A DNA stretch of 32,169 nt from Stenotrophomonas koreensis (GCF_001431525.1 NZ_LDJH01000009.1:1-32169), one strand, 5' to 3'; counted from the stretch's first letter, positions 26,023 to 32,149 are shown. Program-made: numbers and translations. The notes: a model not told the origin generated them from the letters alone.

Positions 26023-26529
26023 TCAGCCGGTACTTCCCGCCGCTGCGTTGCTGTTGGCTTTTTCCATCATCACCAGCACCAGGCAGAGGGCGACAAAGCG
26101 TTCGTCGGCCGCCTCATCGCTGTGTACCTGCACCTGGTGGGTGTCGCGCAGGCTCAACCAGCGGCCCTGGGCATCGGCCAGTACCTGCCCACCACGCTGG
26201 ATGCAAAAGCGCCTGTCCCACAGGTTGCCGGTGAGCGTGGCCCCATCCCAGCGGCCACCACGCACACGGTAGTGGCGGCGGAAGCTGAAGAGCCGGCCGA
26301 CCACGGCAAAGGACTCGCCATCCAGCGTGGCATCAAAGTGCGGGCGAAAGCTGAGCAGGCGACGGCGCAGGGTGCCCACCACCCGCTCACCCTGCAGCAG
26401 CCGCCAGGTCGGCGAGAACAGCGCAAATTCCCCGCGTGCCTCGTAGCGTTCATTGCCTGCGCCATCGTTGATGTGGATGCGGCCGCGCAGCGACAGCAGG
26501 GCATTGGTGAGGGTGAGCTGGCGTGCCAT
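26023..26529 (-). CDS. LURP-one-related (YxjI-like) protein
   Basis: This 168-residue beta-rich protein begins LTLTNALLSLRGRIHINDGA, then YEARGEFALFSPTWRLL, then repeated strands ending LWDRRFCIQRGGQVLADAQG. This pattern fits the LURP-one/YxjI family, which shares the tubby-like/phospholipid scramblase fold. The bacterial function is unknown. It lies 10 bp downstream of the TrmY-family gene on the same strand and is probably co-transcribed. The family call rests on pattern similarity. Confidence 0.65.
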   Translation of the reverse strand: MARQLTLTNALLSLRGRIHINDGAGNERYEARGEFALFSPTWRLLQGERVVGTLRRRLLSFRPHFDATLDGESFAVVGRLFSFRRHYRVRGGRWDGATLTGNLWDRRFCIQRGGQVLADAQGRWLSLRDTHQVQVHSDEAADERFVALCLVLVMMEKANSNAAAGSTG

Positions 26530-26539
26530 GGCCGACGGC

Positions 26540-27133
26540 TCAGCGCAGGTCGAGGTAGTGGTGGATCAGCACCACGCACTGCGAGGCGAACAGCATCGTC
26601 GGCCCCAGCGAGATATGGCGCGTGCCCAGCCGCTCCAGGCTGTTGAAGCTCTTCTTCGGCATCGGGATGTGGTCGGTGAGCAGGAAGCAGGGGTTCGCGG
26701 CCAAGGCCTCGCTGCCGATCGGCGTGCCCTTGGGGTGCATCATGTACAGCTGGTGGTCGGCGGCCAGCCCCTGCACCAGGCGCTCGAAACTGGTGGTGGC
26801 AACGCTTACCCCTGGCTCGACATCGCGGCTCTGCTCCTTGCCCAGCCCGCGCGAGGCATCCAGCGCTGCGGCCACCTTGGCCAGCAGCGAACGCTCGTCA
26901 AAGCCACCGATGTCGCGCATCGCACTGGCTTCAAAACGGATGCTGCGCGAGAAATCCTGCGTGCTTTCCAGCACCAGGTACACCACCACGTCCGGGCGGT
27001 GGGCCTGGGCAACGAAGATCGCGTTCATCAGCGTGTGGGCCAGGATCTCGGTATGCGCCTCCTGGCCGATGGCGGCCAGCAGCTTCTCGCTGTCAGTGGG
27101 AGCGGCGCGCGCGCGCAGGACAAAGGTTCGCAT
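26540..27133 (-). CDS. TrmY-family SPOUT methyltransferase
   Basis: This 197-residue protein matches the TrmY (DUF358/COG1901) family. The N-terminal part has ILAHTLMNAIFVAQAHRPDVVVYLVLES. The C-terminal SPOUT knot has HPKGTPIG, PCFLLTDHIPMP and HISLGPTMLFASQCVVLIHH. Archaeal TrmY makes N1-methylpseudouridine at position 54 of tRNA. Bacteria normally carry ribothymidine there, so the target of this bacterial member is unclear and the name should stay at family level. Confidence 0.87.
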   Translation of the reverse strand: MRTFVLRARAAPTDSEKLLAAIGQEAHTEILAHTLMNAIFVAQAHRPDVVVYLVLESTQDFSRSIRFEASAMRDIGGFDERSLLAKVAAALDASRGLGKEQSRDVEPGVSVATTSFERLVQGLAADHQLYMMHPKGTPIGSEALAANPCFLLTDHIPMPKKSFNSLERLGTRHISLGPTMLFASQCVVLIHHYLDLR

Positions 27134-27257
27134 GGATCACCCGGAAAACGGCTGGAAAAACCGGCGCCAGCACAGGCACCGTGCCGGGATCACCACCCGG
27201 CGCAGGCGGGCAGTGTAAGTGGGCCGCCAGCCAGCAGCCACCGCCACCAGCCCCGGC

Positions 27258-27545
27258 TCAACCGCGCCGCAGTGGCTCGCCCTTCCACAGGCACGCAATC
27301 AGTACCACAAGCACGATGCCGCCATGCACCGCCAGGAAGGGCACCAGCTGCCGGTTGGGTGGAAACAGCACAAAGCTGGCAACGATGGCGACCAGCGCCA
27401 GTGCATACACCCCCCAGCCCTGCCAGCACAGCGGCAGATCCCAGCCCAGCCCGGAAGGCTTGGCGCGGAACCAGTAACGGCGGCTGGCAGGCACGGCCGC
27501 GCGGCTGGTCGTGCGCGGTGCACCGCCCCCCTGCCCCGCACTCAT
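27258..27545 (-). CDS. Small integral membrane protein, unknown
   Basis: This 95-residue protein has a conserved-looking WFRAKPSGLGWDLPLCWQGW segment followed by two hydrophobic helices (VYALALVAIVASFVLF and LVPFLAVHGGIVLVVLIACL). The ATG at 27545 is preferred over a GTG two codons upstream. It is the last chromosomal gene before the IS remnant and cassette array. The 192 bp upstream contain no attC that I can see, so it probably lies outside the array. Confidence 0.7.
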   Translation of the reverse strand: MSAGQGGGAPRTTSRAAVPASRRYWFRAKPSGLGWDLPLCWQGWGVYALALVAIVASFVLFPPNRQLVPFLAVHGGIVLVVLIACLWKGEPLRRG

Positions 27546-27739
27546 GCCCACATCCGCGCAACAGGCGACGTACCGCTCCCCTGCTGGCGATGCAGAACGG
27601 GGCTACCCGAACCTGCCGACCCTCGTGAGCAACACCCCACAGCAATCTGCATTACCCCTCCCCTTGATCGAACGGCCGCAGCAGGACGCCCGGCTGATTG
27701 CTCCTTGGTGCCCCATCGACATGCGCTTTGGACAGACGC

Positions 27740-28024
27740 ATCAGCTGTCGCGGCGACAACTACCTGCGCACGCTGCTGATACAAGGCGCACGAAGTTGCC
27801 TGCAGCAAGCCAAACTGGCCAATCCGCAGACCGCCAGTGCCGAGCAGATCTGGATCACGTCGCTGGCCAGCCGGTTGCCCTTTGGCAAAGTGCTGGTCGC
27901 CATCGCCAACAAACATGCGCGCCAGCTATGGGCGATGTTGCGACGAGGTGAGGACTACGACAGTGAGGCCTGGCTGCAGCATCCGATGGTGCAGCGGTCA
28001 CGCAAAAAAGCTTTTGCAGCCTGA
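27740..28024 (+). pseudogene. IS110-family transposase fragment (C-terminal 94 residues)
   Basis: The frame is still open and encodes ISCRGDNYLRTLLIQGARSC to the end, nearly identical to residues 270-363 of the complete transposase. It lacks the whole DEDD catalytic domain and the conserved serines, so it cannot be active. A few differences (for example FAA for IAA at the end) show it is a separate copy, not an assembly artefact. Confidence 0.9.
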
Positions 28025-28379
28025 GTTTCAAACCGTTTCATCGCAGTGGATTCAACGCCGGCAGCGACACAGGTAACAAGCGGTCAGACCGCCCCGAAGA
28101 GAGCCTGACTAACAAGTTGGCGCCATGACATGCGAAGGCTGATCCCCCTTGCATGGGCGAAACCGTTGGATGAGCGAGGCCTTCGGGCGCGGTTTTTACC
28201 CTGGTCCGGTTTGGATGCATCAAACCCACAAGACCGATTATGACCAGCGGAAATCCCTGCGGGACGGAAATGCAGTCTGGCAATGTTTGAAACCCGTCGA
28301 GTCGATTGAATCAACTGCAGCAAAAACCCGGCAGATGCAAAGCCTGAAAGCGAAAGGCAAGGTCAGCGTGCTGCCGGAG
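28025..28379 (+). ncRNA. Second copy of the candidate bridge-RNA region
   Basis: This noncoding region of the truncated element is nearly identical to 30770-31100. The clear exceptions are a 34-nt block (28237-28270) that replaces a 10-nt block (30982-30991) in the complete copy, and three single-base changes. The hairpins described for the complete copy are retained. Whether it is transcribed is unknown; the transposase promoter region of this copy has been lost. Confidence 0.4.
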
Positions 28380-28398
28380 TTGACGGGAAGCTCCTTAC

Positions 28399-28411
28399 GG
28401 AATTGTTAGGT
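28399..28411 (-). other. Remnant of attC interrupted by IS copy 2
   Basis: On the minus strand this reads ACCTAAC (28405-28411), a perfect RYYYAAC R'' box, then AATT at the IS border. The TAA stop codon of the preceding cassette gene lies inside the box. The L and R' parts of this attC are missing to the left. Confidence 0.7.
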
Positions 28412-28831
28412 GTCACCGCAGTATGCGTCCCGCGCTGCCTGAAGATCATCAGTGACAAGGTCAACATTGTCCGTCAGAACACGAAGGCCGCGCACTCTCG
28501 TACGATTCTGATGATGTTTATTGGAAGTGAAGTATCCATAGAAGTTTCCGTCTCTGTCGACCACTACAGGTGGATCACTTGAGTACTTGTTCCAAGGGCT
28601 ATCGCTGTTGTATTTAGATCCGAATGTTCCATATCTATTCCAGATGCTGGAATCGCTGTACCTAGATCCGAAGTCGCCGTATTTGTTGCAGATGGATCCT
28701 GAGTCGTACTTGCTGCATGTAGCACAGCCCAAGAACGTGTCATTGTTGCGTCCGCCGAACAGAAGCAGTTCTTGAGCGCTGACGCTCTGGGTTGCTGCAA
28801 GGAAGATGATGAATGCTGCGATAATCTTCAT
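28406..28831 (-). CDS. Cassette gene: secreted WN/FGS-repeat protein
   Basis: This 141-residue protein has a signal peptide (MKIIAAFIIFLAATQSVSA, cleavage before QE). The centre has tandem 11-14-residue repeats of the form S-x-WN-x-YG-x-FGS-x-YS (residues about 50-95), followed by DPPVVVDRDGNFYGYFTSN. Proteins with such repeats occur widely as unannotated secreted proteins. The ATG lies only five bases after the attC core GTTAGGT, whose AGGTG may serve as ribosome-binding site. The stop codon is part of the next attC. It is less GC-rich than the core genome, as expected for an integron cassette. Confidence 0.78.
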   Translation of the reverse strand: MKIIAAFIIFLAATQSVSAQELLLFGGRNNDTFLGCATCSKYDSGSICNKYGDFGSRYSDSSIWNRYGTFGSKYNSDSPWNKYSSDPPVVVDRDGNFYGYFTSNKHHQNRTRVRGLRVLTDNVDLVTDDLQAARDAYCGDT

Positions 28832-28836
28832 GTGAC

Positions 28837-28903
28837 ACCTAACGTTTGAATTCACCGGACTGCGCGGTATTTCGCGCAGGTCCGGTGGAATGATTGGTTA
28901 GCT
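28837..28903 (-). other. attC site (67 bp), complete
   Basis: On the minus strand it runs from AGCTAAC (R'', 28903-28897) to GTTAGGT (R', 28843-28837), the latter a perfect GTTRRRY core. The two arms form an extended hairpin: ACCGGAC with GTCCGGT and TGCGCG with CGCGCA. The HEPN-like cassette gene ends with its TAA inside R''. Size and layout are those of short integron attC sites. Confidence 0.9.
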
Positions 28904-29512
28904 ATTTTTCTTAAGCTTCTGAAGTTCGCCAATGACGGTTCGCAATGCGCGCCTGTACCGAAACAGATCGCTGAATGAGAGTGACACCTCGTGACCGAGC
29001 TTTGCGTCGCCAACACCTGCTTTCTGAAGAATGTCGACTACGGATTTGTTGATTTTCCCACCGTTATGGACGACTGCATTTCTTAGAGCGCAAAGCTCAA
29101 GCATTCCATTAGCGGCCCACTCGTATTTTGCGTCAATTTTGGACTTGACCCACTCTACCTTGCTCGTCAGGTAGTTCGGCGGGGTGGCTCCTGCTTCTGT
29201 TATTAGTTGATTCAGACATTCGTCTGCAAGAACCGCAAGATTTACGAATAGGATCTTGACGATGTTTTCCGAGAGAATGCCAAAAACCTCTCCGTGGTCC
29301 TTTCCGTCCAGGTTTATTGACCCGTCCCTAAAATCTTTCGTAGGCAGCGATGACGTAAACCCGAGGTCGGATTGGTTCCATCGCTCTGCCGCCGAAAGGC
29401 TTTCAATCAGAGTCGTCAGGTTCCCAAGCTTTATTGAATTGGCGAGATGCAATGAATGAGCAACGCCATAGACCGTTTGGGACCACTGGAGCATTGAATT
29501 GTCGATATCCAT
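28898..29512 (-). CDS. Cassette gene: HEPN-like protein with R-x4-H motif
   Basis: This 204-residue, mostly helical protein has no signal peptide. Its C-terminal half contains LCALRNAVVHNGGKI with Arg144 and His149. RNxxxH in this context (R-x4-6-H, often followed by NG) is the catalytic motif of HEPN-fold RNases found in toxin-antitoxin, abortive-infection and other defence proteins. No antitoxin or nucleotidyltransferase partner is adjacent in the cassette. The start is supported by AGGGGTGAT before the ATG. The HEPN assignment is an inference from the motif and helical pattern. Confidence 0.7.
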   Translation of the reverse strand: MDIDNSMLQWSQTVYGVAHSLHLANSIKLGNLTTLIESLSAAERWNQSDLGFTSSLPTKDFRDGSINLDGKDHGEVFGILSENIVKILFVNLAVLADECLNQLITEAGATPPNYLTSKVEWVKSKIDAKYEWAANGMLELCALRNAVVHNGGKINKSVVDILQKAGVGDAKLGHEVSLSFSDLFRYRRALRTVIGELQKLKKNS

Positions 29513-29534
29513 ATCACCCCTGGTTGAATTGAAT

Positions 29535-29583
29535 GGCTAACGCCTGAAATAAGCCGTGCCACGAAGTGGCATCGGCTTGATTG
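29535..29583 (-). other. attC, left portion, interrupted by the complete IS
   Basis: On the minus strand this ends with GTTAGCC (29541-29535). Before it are CGGCTTATTTCAGGC (L'/R' side), GCCACTTCGTGGC as the central hairpin, and TCAAGCCGA (L''). The missing R'' end, GGCTAACAATT, is found at 31132-31122 across the IS. Joined, the two halves make an ordinary attC of about 62 bp. Confidence 0.88.
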
Positions 29584-29591
29584 AGTAAAAA

Positions 29592-29676
29592 GGAGACTTC
29601 CCGCTCTGGCGGCCAGGCCGCCGGCATCAAGTGCCATGATTGAGTTGGACCACAATCAGATTGAGGGGAAGTCTCC
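29592..29676 (+). promoter_or_regulatory. Potential RBS-masking stem in the transposase leader
   Basis: GGAGACTTCCC (29592-29602, the left inverted repeat) is perfectly complementary to GGGAAGTCTCC (29666-29676), which ends one base before the transposase ATG and overlaps its GAGGGG ribosome-binding region. A smaller hairpin (GGCGG/CCGCC) lies between. A transcript entering from outside would fold this 11-bp stem and hide the start site. Confidence 0.55.
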
Positions 29677-29677
29677 A

Positions 29678-30769
29678 ATGGCTGATTCAACCACAAAAAC
29701 GGTCGGCGTGGATCTGGCAAAGCAGGTCTTTGCCATCTGCGAAACCAACCACGGCGGGCACGTCATCCGACGGCTGGAACTGCGTCGTGATGCCTTCTGC
29801 CACTACCTGTCCCAACTGCCAGCGGCCAGCGTCGTGGCCATGGAAGCCTGCAGCGGTGCGCATCACTGGGCACGGCTGTGCCAGCGTCACGGCCTGATTC
29901 CCAAACTCATCGCTGCGCAGTTAGTTACCCCGTTCCGCAAGAGCGCGCGCAACAAGAACGACCGTAATGATGCCGAGGCGATAGCCACCGCCGCACGCCA
30001 GGGCAACATGCGCTTTGTCGCGGTCAAGGATGTCGATCAGCAGGCACGACTGTGCTGGCATCGCGTGCGCGAGGGCTACAAGACAGAAAGCCTGGCCATC
30101 AGCAATCGACTGCGCGGGCTGCTGGCTGAGTTCGGCCTTGCCATTGCCCAAAGCGACAGCGCGCTGCAGCGGGCACTGGCCGATGACCGGCTTCGCGCTC
30201 AATTACCGTCCACGCTGCTGCCCTTGATTGATGATCTGCACACACACTGGCAGCAGGTGAAACAGCGGATCGCGGCGATTGATCGCCAGGTTGCCGCACA
30301 CGCCAAGGCCGATGCCCGCAGCGTGCGCGCCCAACAACTGGTTGGTGTGGGGCCACTGACGGCCGATGCGCTGGTGGCAAGCATCGGCAACGCCCATGAG
30401 TTTACGAATGGCCGACAGTTGGCGGCCTGGCTCGGCCTGACACCCACACAACACTCCAGTGGTAGCAAGGCGCATCTGGGCGGCATCAGCTGCCGCGGCG
30501 ACAACTACCTGCGCACGCTGCTGATACAAGGCGCACGAAGTTGCCTGCAGCAAGCCAAACTGGCCAATCCGCAGACCGCGACAGCCGAGCAGATCTGGAT
30601 CAAGTCGCTGGCAAGCCGGTTGCCCTTTGGCAAAGTGCTGGTCGCCATCGCCAACAAACATGCGCGCCAGCTATGGGCGATGTTGCGACGAGGCGAGGAC
30701 TACGACAGCGAGGCCTGGCTGCAGCATCCGATGGTGCAGCGGTCACGCAAAAAAGCCATCGCCGCCTGA
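29678..30769 (+). CDS. IS110-family (IS1111 group) DEDD transposase
   Basis: This is a 363-residue recombinase. The RuvC-like DEDD residues are visible: Asp12 in VGVDLAK, Glu56 in AMEACSG, Asp95 and Asp98 in KNDRNDAEAIA. The C-terminal Tnp domain has LVGVGPLTADALVASIG and SSGSKAHLGGISCRGDNYLR, with the conserved serines (260-261), then LLIQGA. Characterised members use such a serine together with a bridge RNA to recombine a circular donor with its target. The start at 29678 follows GAGGGG; the frame upstream crosses the leader stem. It looks complete and undisturbed, so the element may be active. Confidence 0.95.
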   Translation: MADSTTKTVGVDLAKQVFAICETNHGGHVIRRLELRRDAFCHYLSQLPAASVVAMEACSGAHHWARLCQRHGLIPKLIAAQLVTPFRKSARNKNDRNDAEAIATAARQGNMRFVAVKDVDQQARLCWHRVREGYKTESLAISNRLRGLLAEFGLAIAQSDSALQRALADDRLRAQLPSTLLPLIDDLHTHWQQVKQRIAAIDRQVAAHAKADARSVRAQQLVGVGPLTADALVASIGNAHEFTNGRQLAAWLGLTPTQHSSGSKAHLGGISCRGDNYLRTLLIQGARSCLQQAKLANPQTATAEQIWIKSLASRLPFGKVLVAIANKHARQLWAMLRRGEDYDSEAWLQHPMVQRSRKKAIAA

Positions 30770-31100
30770 GTTTCAAACCGTTTCATCGCAGTGGATTCAA
30801 CGCCGGCAGCGACACAGGTAACAAGCGGTCAGACCGCCCCGAAGAGAGCCTGACTAACAAGTTGGCGCCATGACATGCGAAGGCTGATCCCCCTTGCATG
30901 GGCGAAACCGTTGGATGAGCGAGGCCTTCGGGCGCGGTTTTTACCCTGGTCCGGTTTGGAAGCATCAAACCCACAAGACCGTTTACGGAATTGCAGTCTG
31001 GCAATGCTTGAAACCCGTCGAGTCGATTGAATCAACTGCAGAAAAAACCCGGCAGATGCAAAGCCTGAAAGCGAAAGGCAAGGTCAGCGTGCTGCCGGAG
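30770..31100 (+). ncRNA. Candidate bridge RNA region of the IS
   Basis: IS1111-group elements are reported to encode their bridge RNA between transposase and right end, and this 331-nt noncoding stretch is in that place. It contains a series of hairpins: 30874-30900 (CATGC-GAAGG arm with CCTT-GCATG), 30905-30940 (AAACCG/CGGTTT enclosing CC-TTCG-GG and followed by a T run), and 30953-30971 (GGTTTG/CAAACC). CTAACAA (30854-30860) and GGCTGAT (30882-30888) resemble the attC R'' and L'' boxes into which the element inserts, as target guides would. Exact ends and folding are not known. A partial copy exists at 28025-28379. Confidence 0.5.
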
Positions 31101-31106
31101 TTGACG
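31101..31106 (+). promoter_or_regulatory. -35 half of a circle-junction promoter
   Basis: TTGACG at the right end faces outwards. In the excised circle it would lie about 15-17 bp upstream of TAAAAA (29586-29591) at the left end, giving a near-consensus sigma-70 promoter reading into the transposase gene. In the integrated form the two boxes are separated by the whole element. Confidence 0.6.
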
Positions 31107-31119
31107 GGAAGCTCCTTAC

Positions 31120-31132
31120 GGAATTGTTAGCC
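31120..31132 (-). other. attC, right portion, interrupted by the complete IS
   Basis: On the minus strand it reads GGCTAAC (31132-31126) followed by AATTC to the IS border. This is the R'' end of the attC whose remainder is at 29535-29583. The cassette gene ending at 31138 stops six bases before it. Confidence 0.85.
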
Positions 31133-31137
31133 AGCAG

Positions 31138-31503
31138 CTAGCAGACGATCTTATTTGGATATCGGTAGTCGACAACGATCCAGCTTTTGCGTGTGTCATC
31201 CCACTGGGCAATGTAAGCAATGACACAGCCACTAGAAACAACTGCACTTCCGCTTGATTGAACTGAGGCTTTGCCGAGCCAGTCGCCGTTGACCTGTGTT
31301 GCGCTACTGGAGGTGACGGCGGCTTGAGAAGAACCACCCCACATAAACTGGAATGCTCTCGATCCGTCACCCATGTCCATGACGCCCATGGGTTGGCCAT
31401 TTGTCAGAATGACCTCGCGGATATCCTTGCCGACGTAGCCCTTCATTTCGGTGGAAACGCAAGCGCTTAACAGCAAGAGCAGGATAGGAATGAGCCTTTT
31501 CAT
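31138..31503 (-). CDS. Cassette gene: small lipoprotein
   Basis: This 121-residue protein starts MKRLIPILLLLLSAC, a lipoprotein signal peptide with lipobox LSAC (Cys15). The mature part has YVGKDIREVILTNGQPMGVMD, then SRAFQFMWGG, and ends in a strand-rich QWDDTRKSWIVVDYRYPNK segment. The GKDIREVILTNGQP stretch is like the SmpA/OmlA-type 'G-x-P' strands of small outer-membrane lipoproteins, but I cannot assign a family. AGGGGGAAG precedes the ATG. The frame is also open upstream through the attC, which is not coding. Confidence 0.8.
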   Translation of the reverse strand: MKRLIPILLLLLSACVSTEMKGYVGKDIREVILTNGQPMGVMDMGDGSRAFQFMWGGSSQAAVTSSSATQVNGDWLGKASVQSSGSAVVSSGCVIAYIAQWDDTRKSWIVVDYRYPNKIVC

Positions 31504-31521
31504 GAACTTCCCCCTAGCGGC

Positions 31522-31633
31522 GGCTAACACCAAAGTTAAGCCGAATTGCAGCGCGAAGCCGACAACATGGCAAGCTCTTTCTGCCATGTTGTTGGCGCAG
31601 CGATGCAATTTCGGCTTGAACGCATTGTTAGAC
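31522..31633 (-). other. attC site (112 bp), complete
   Basis: On the minus strand it begins GTCTAAC (31633-31627), a perfect RYYYAAC box containing the TAA stop of the DUF4259 gene, and ends GTTAGCC (31528-31522). TTCAAGCCGAAATTGC pairs with GCAATTCGGCTTAA, and the centre forms a further hairpin (CAACATGGCA with TGCCATGTTG). The neighbouring site at 32052 shares the CATGGCAAGCT centre, a sign of related attC sites as in chromosomal integrons. Confidence 0.92.
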
Positions 31634-32035
31634 CTGCAGCTTCGACCTCACGGCCGCCACGGTTTCCTCCCAGTCCGAGAGTTCATCCGTTTCTTCCCAA
31701 AGTTCTCGAAGCTCAGAGTTGTCTCCGACGATGCGATCCAAGACTTGTACGGCTTGCGTCACTAAGCCTGGATCAGCTGTCGGTTTAGTGCGCGCGATCC
31801 ACTCCGATAGCTCCTCTTCTTCTTGAGCCGCCGACGTTGGTCGACCCACGACTGCCGCTACTATTTCTGCCGCTGCAATGGCTTGGCTGGCGTCGGGTGC
31901 CTCAAGGTATTTATCGGCACCCAGCACCGCAGCGAAGATCTCACGAACTAACGTGAGATCAGAGCTGTCAGTCACATCCGAAAGAAAGTCAGCAGCGTCG
32001 TCGTTATCAAATGACCCATTTCCCCAAGCCCCCAT
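31628..32035 (-). CDS. Cassette gene: DUF4259 protein
   Basis: This 135-residue acidic protein starts MGAWGNGSFDNDDAADFLSD, the signature of DUF4259 proteins. The rest is helical with a highly acidic C-terminal part (EELSEWIARTKP, WEETDELSDWEE). The function is unknown; family members are frequent in accessory DNA and integron cassettes. The ATG at 32035 is preferred over the GTG just upstream because GGGAGAGAG is then well placed. Its stop codon is within the attC R'' box. Confidence 0.88.
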   Translation of the reverse strand: MGAWGNGSFDNDDAADFLSDVTDSSDLTLVREIFAAVLGADKYLEAPDASQAIAAAEIVAAVVGRPTSAAQEEEELSEWIARTKPTADPGLVTQAVQVLDRIVGDNSELRELWEETDELSDWEETVAAVRSKLQV

Positions 32036-32051
32036 CACTCTCTCCCTGCAG

Positions 32052-32149
32052 GTCTAACACCTAAGTTAAGCCGAACCGCGTAGTGGAGCAAAGCACATGG
32101 CAAGCTGTACCTGCCGTGTGCTTTGTGGAACGAAGCGGTTTCGGCTTGA
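32052..32149 (-). other. attC site lacking its R'' end
   Basis: On the minus strand TTCAAGCCGAAACCGC (about 32151-32136) pairs with GCGGTTCGGCTTAA, a central hairpin follows the same CATGGCAAGCT pattern as the 31522 site, and GTTAGAC (32058-32052) is the core. The expected GYCTAACAATT on the other side is replaced by unrelated sequence running to the end of the window, as at the IS-interrupted attC at 29583. Confidence 0.8.

Larger units (their letters stand above)
27738..28398 (+). mobile_element. 5'-truncated IS1111-attC element (copy 2)
   Basis: Homology to the complete element at 29584-31119 begins abruptly at GCATCAGCTG (27738) and continues to the right end, where the subterminal repeat GGGAAGCTCCT (28385-28395) is followed by TAC. 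Everything left of the last quarter of the transposase gene is missing. The right end abuts AATTGTTAGGT, the R'' end of an attC, so this copy was also inserted in a cassette recombination site. The left half of that attC is gone, implying that one deletion removed both the IS left part and the attC left part. Confidence 0.88.
29584..31119 (+). mobile_element. Complete IS110-family element, IS1111-attC group
   Basis: The element is about 1.54 kb. Subterminal inverted repeats AGGAGACTTCCC (29591-29602) and GGGAAGCTCCT (31106-31116) differ by one base insertion. If this group's usual ends apply (7 bp outside the left repeat, 3 bp outside the right), the borders are 29584 and 31119; the exact core bases (GA/GG) are ambiguous. 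It encodes one DEDD transposase and a long 3' noncoding region. It lies inside an attC, between R'' and L'', on the opposite strand to the cassette genes, as known for IS1111-attC elements. Confidence 0.92.

Noticed and set aside
27552..27737. A further attC or the array end next to the membrane-protein gene
   Set aside because: No RYYYAAC/GTTRRRY pair with complementary arms is visible there.
28137..28409. 86-codon protein gene in the IS 3' region (and its partner at 30894-31130)
   Set aside because: The open frame covers the variable block and hairpins, has no good ribosome-binding site, and its translation looks like no known protein.
30874..30940. Simple rho-independent terminator of the transposase gene
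   Set aside because: The AAACCG/CGGTTT hairpin with its T run could terminate, but conservation of structure on both sides and the IS1111 context made a structured RNA the better overall reading; both may be true.
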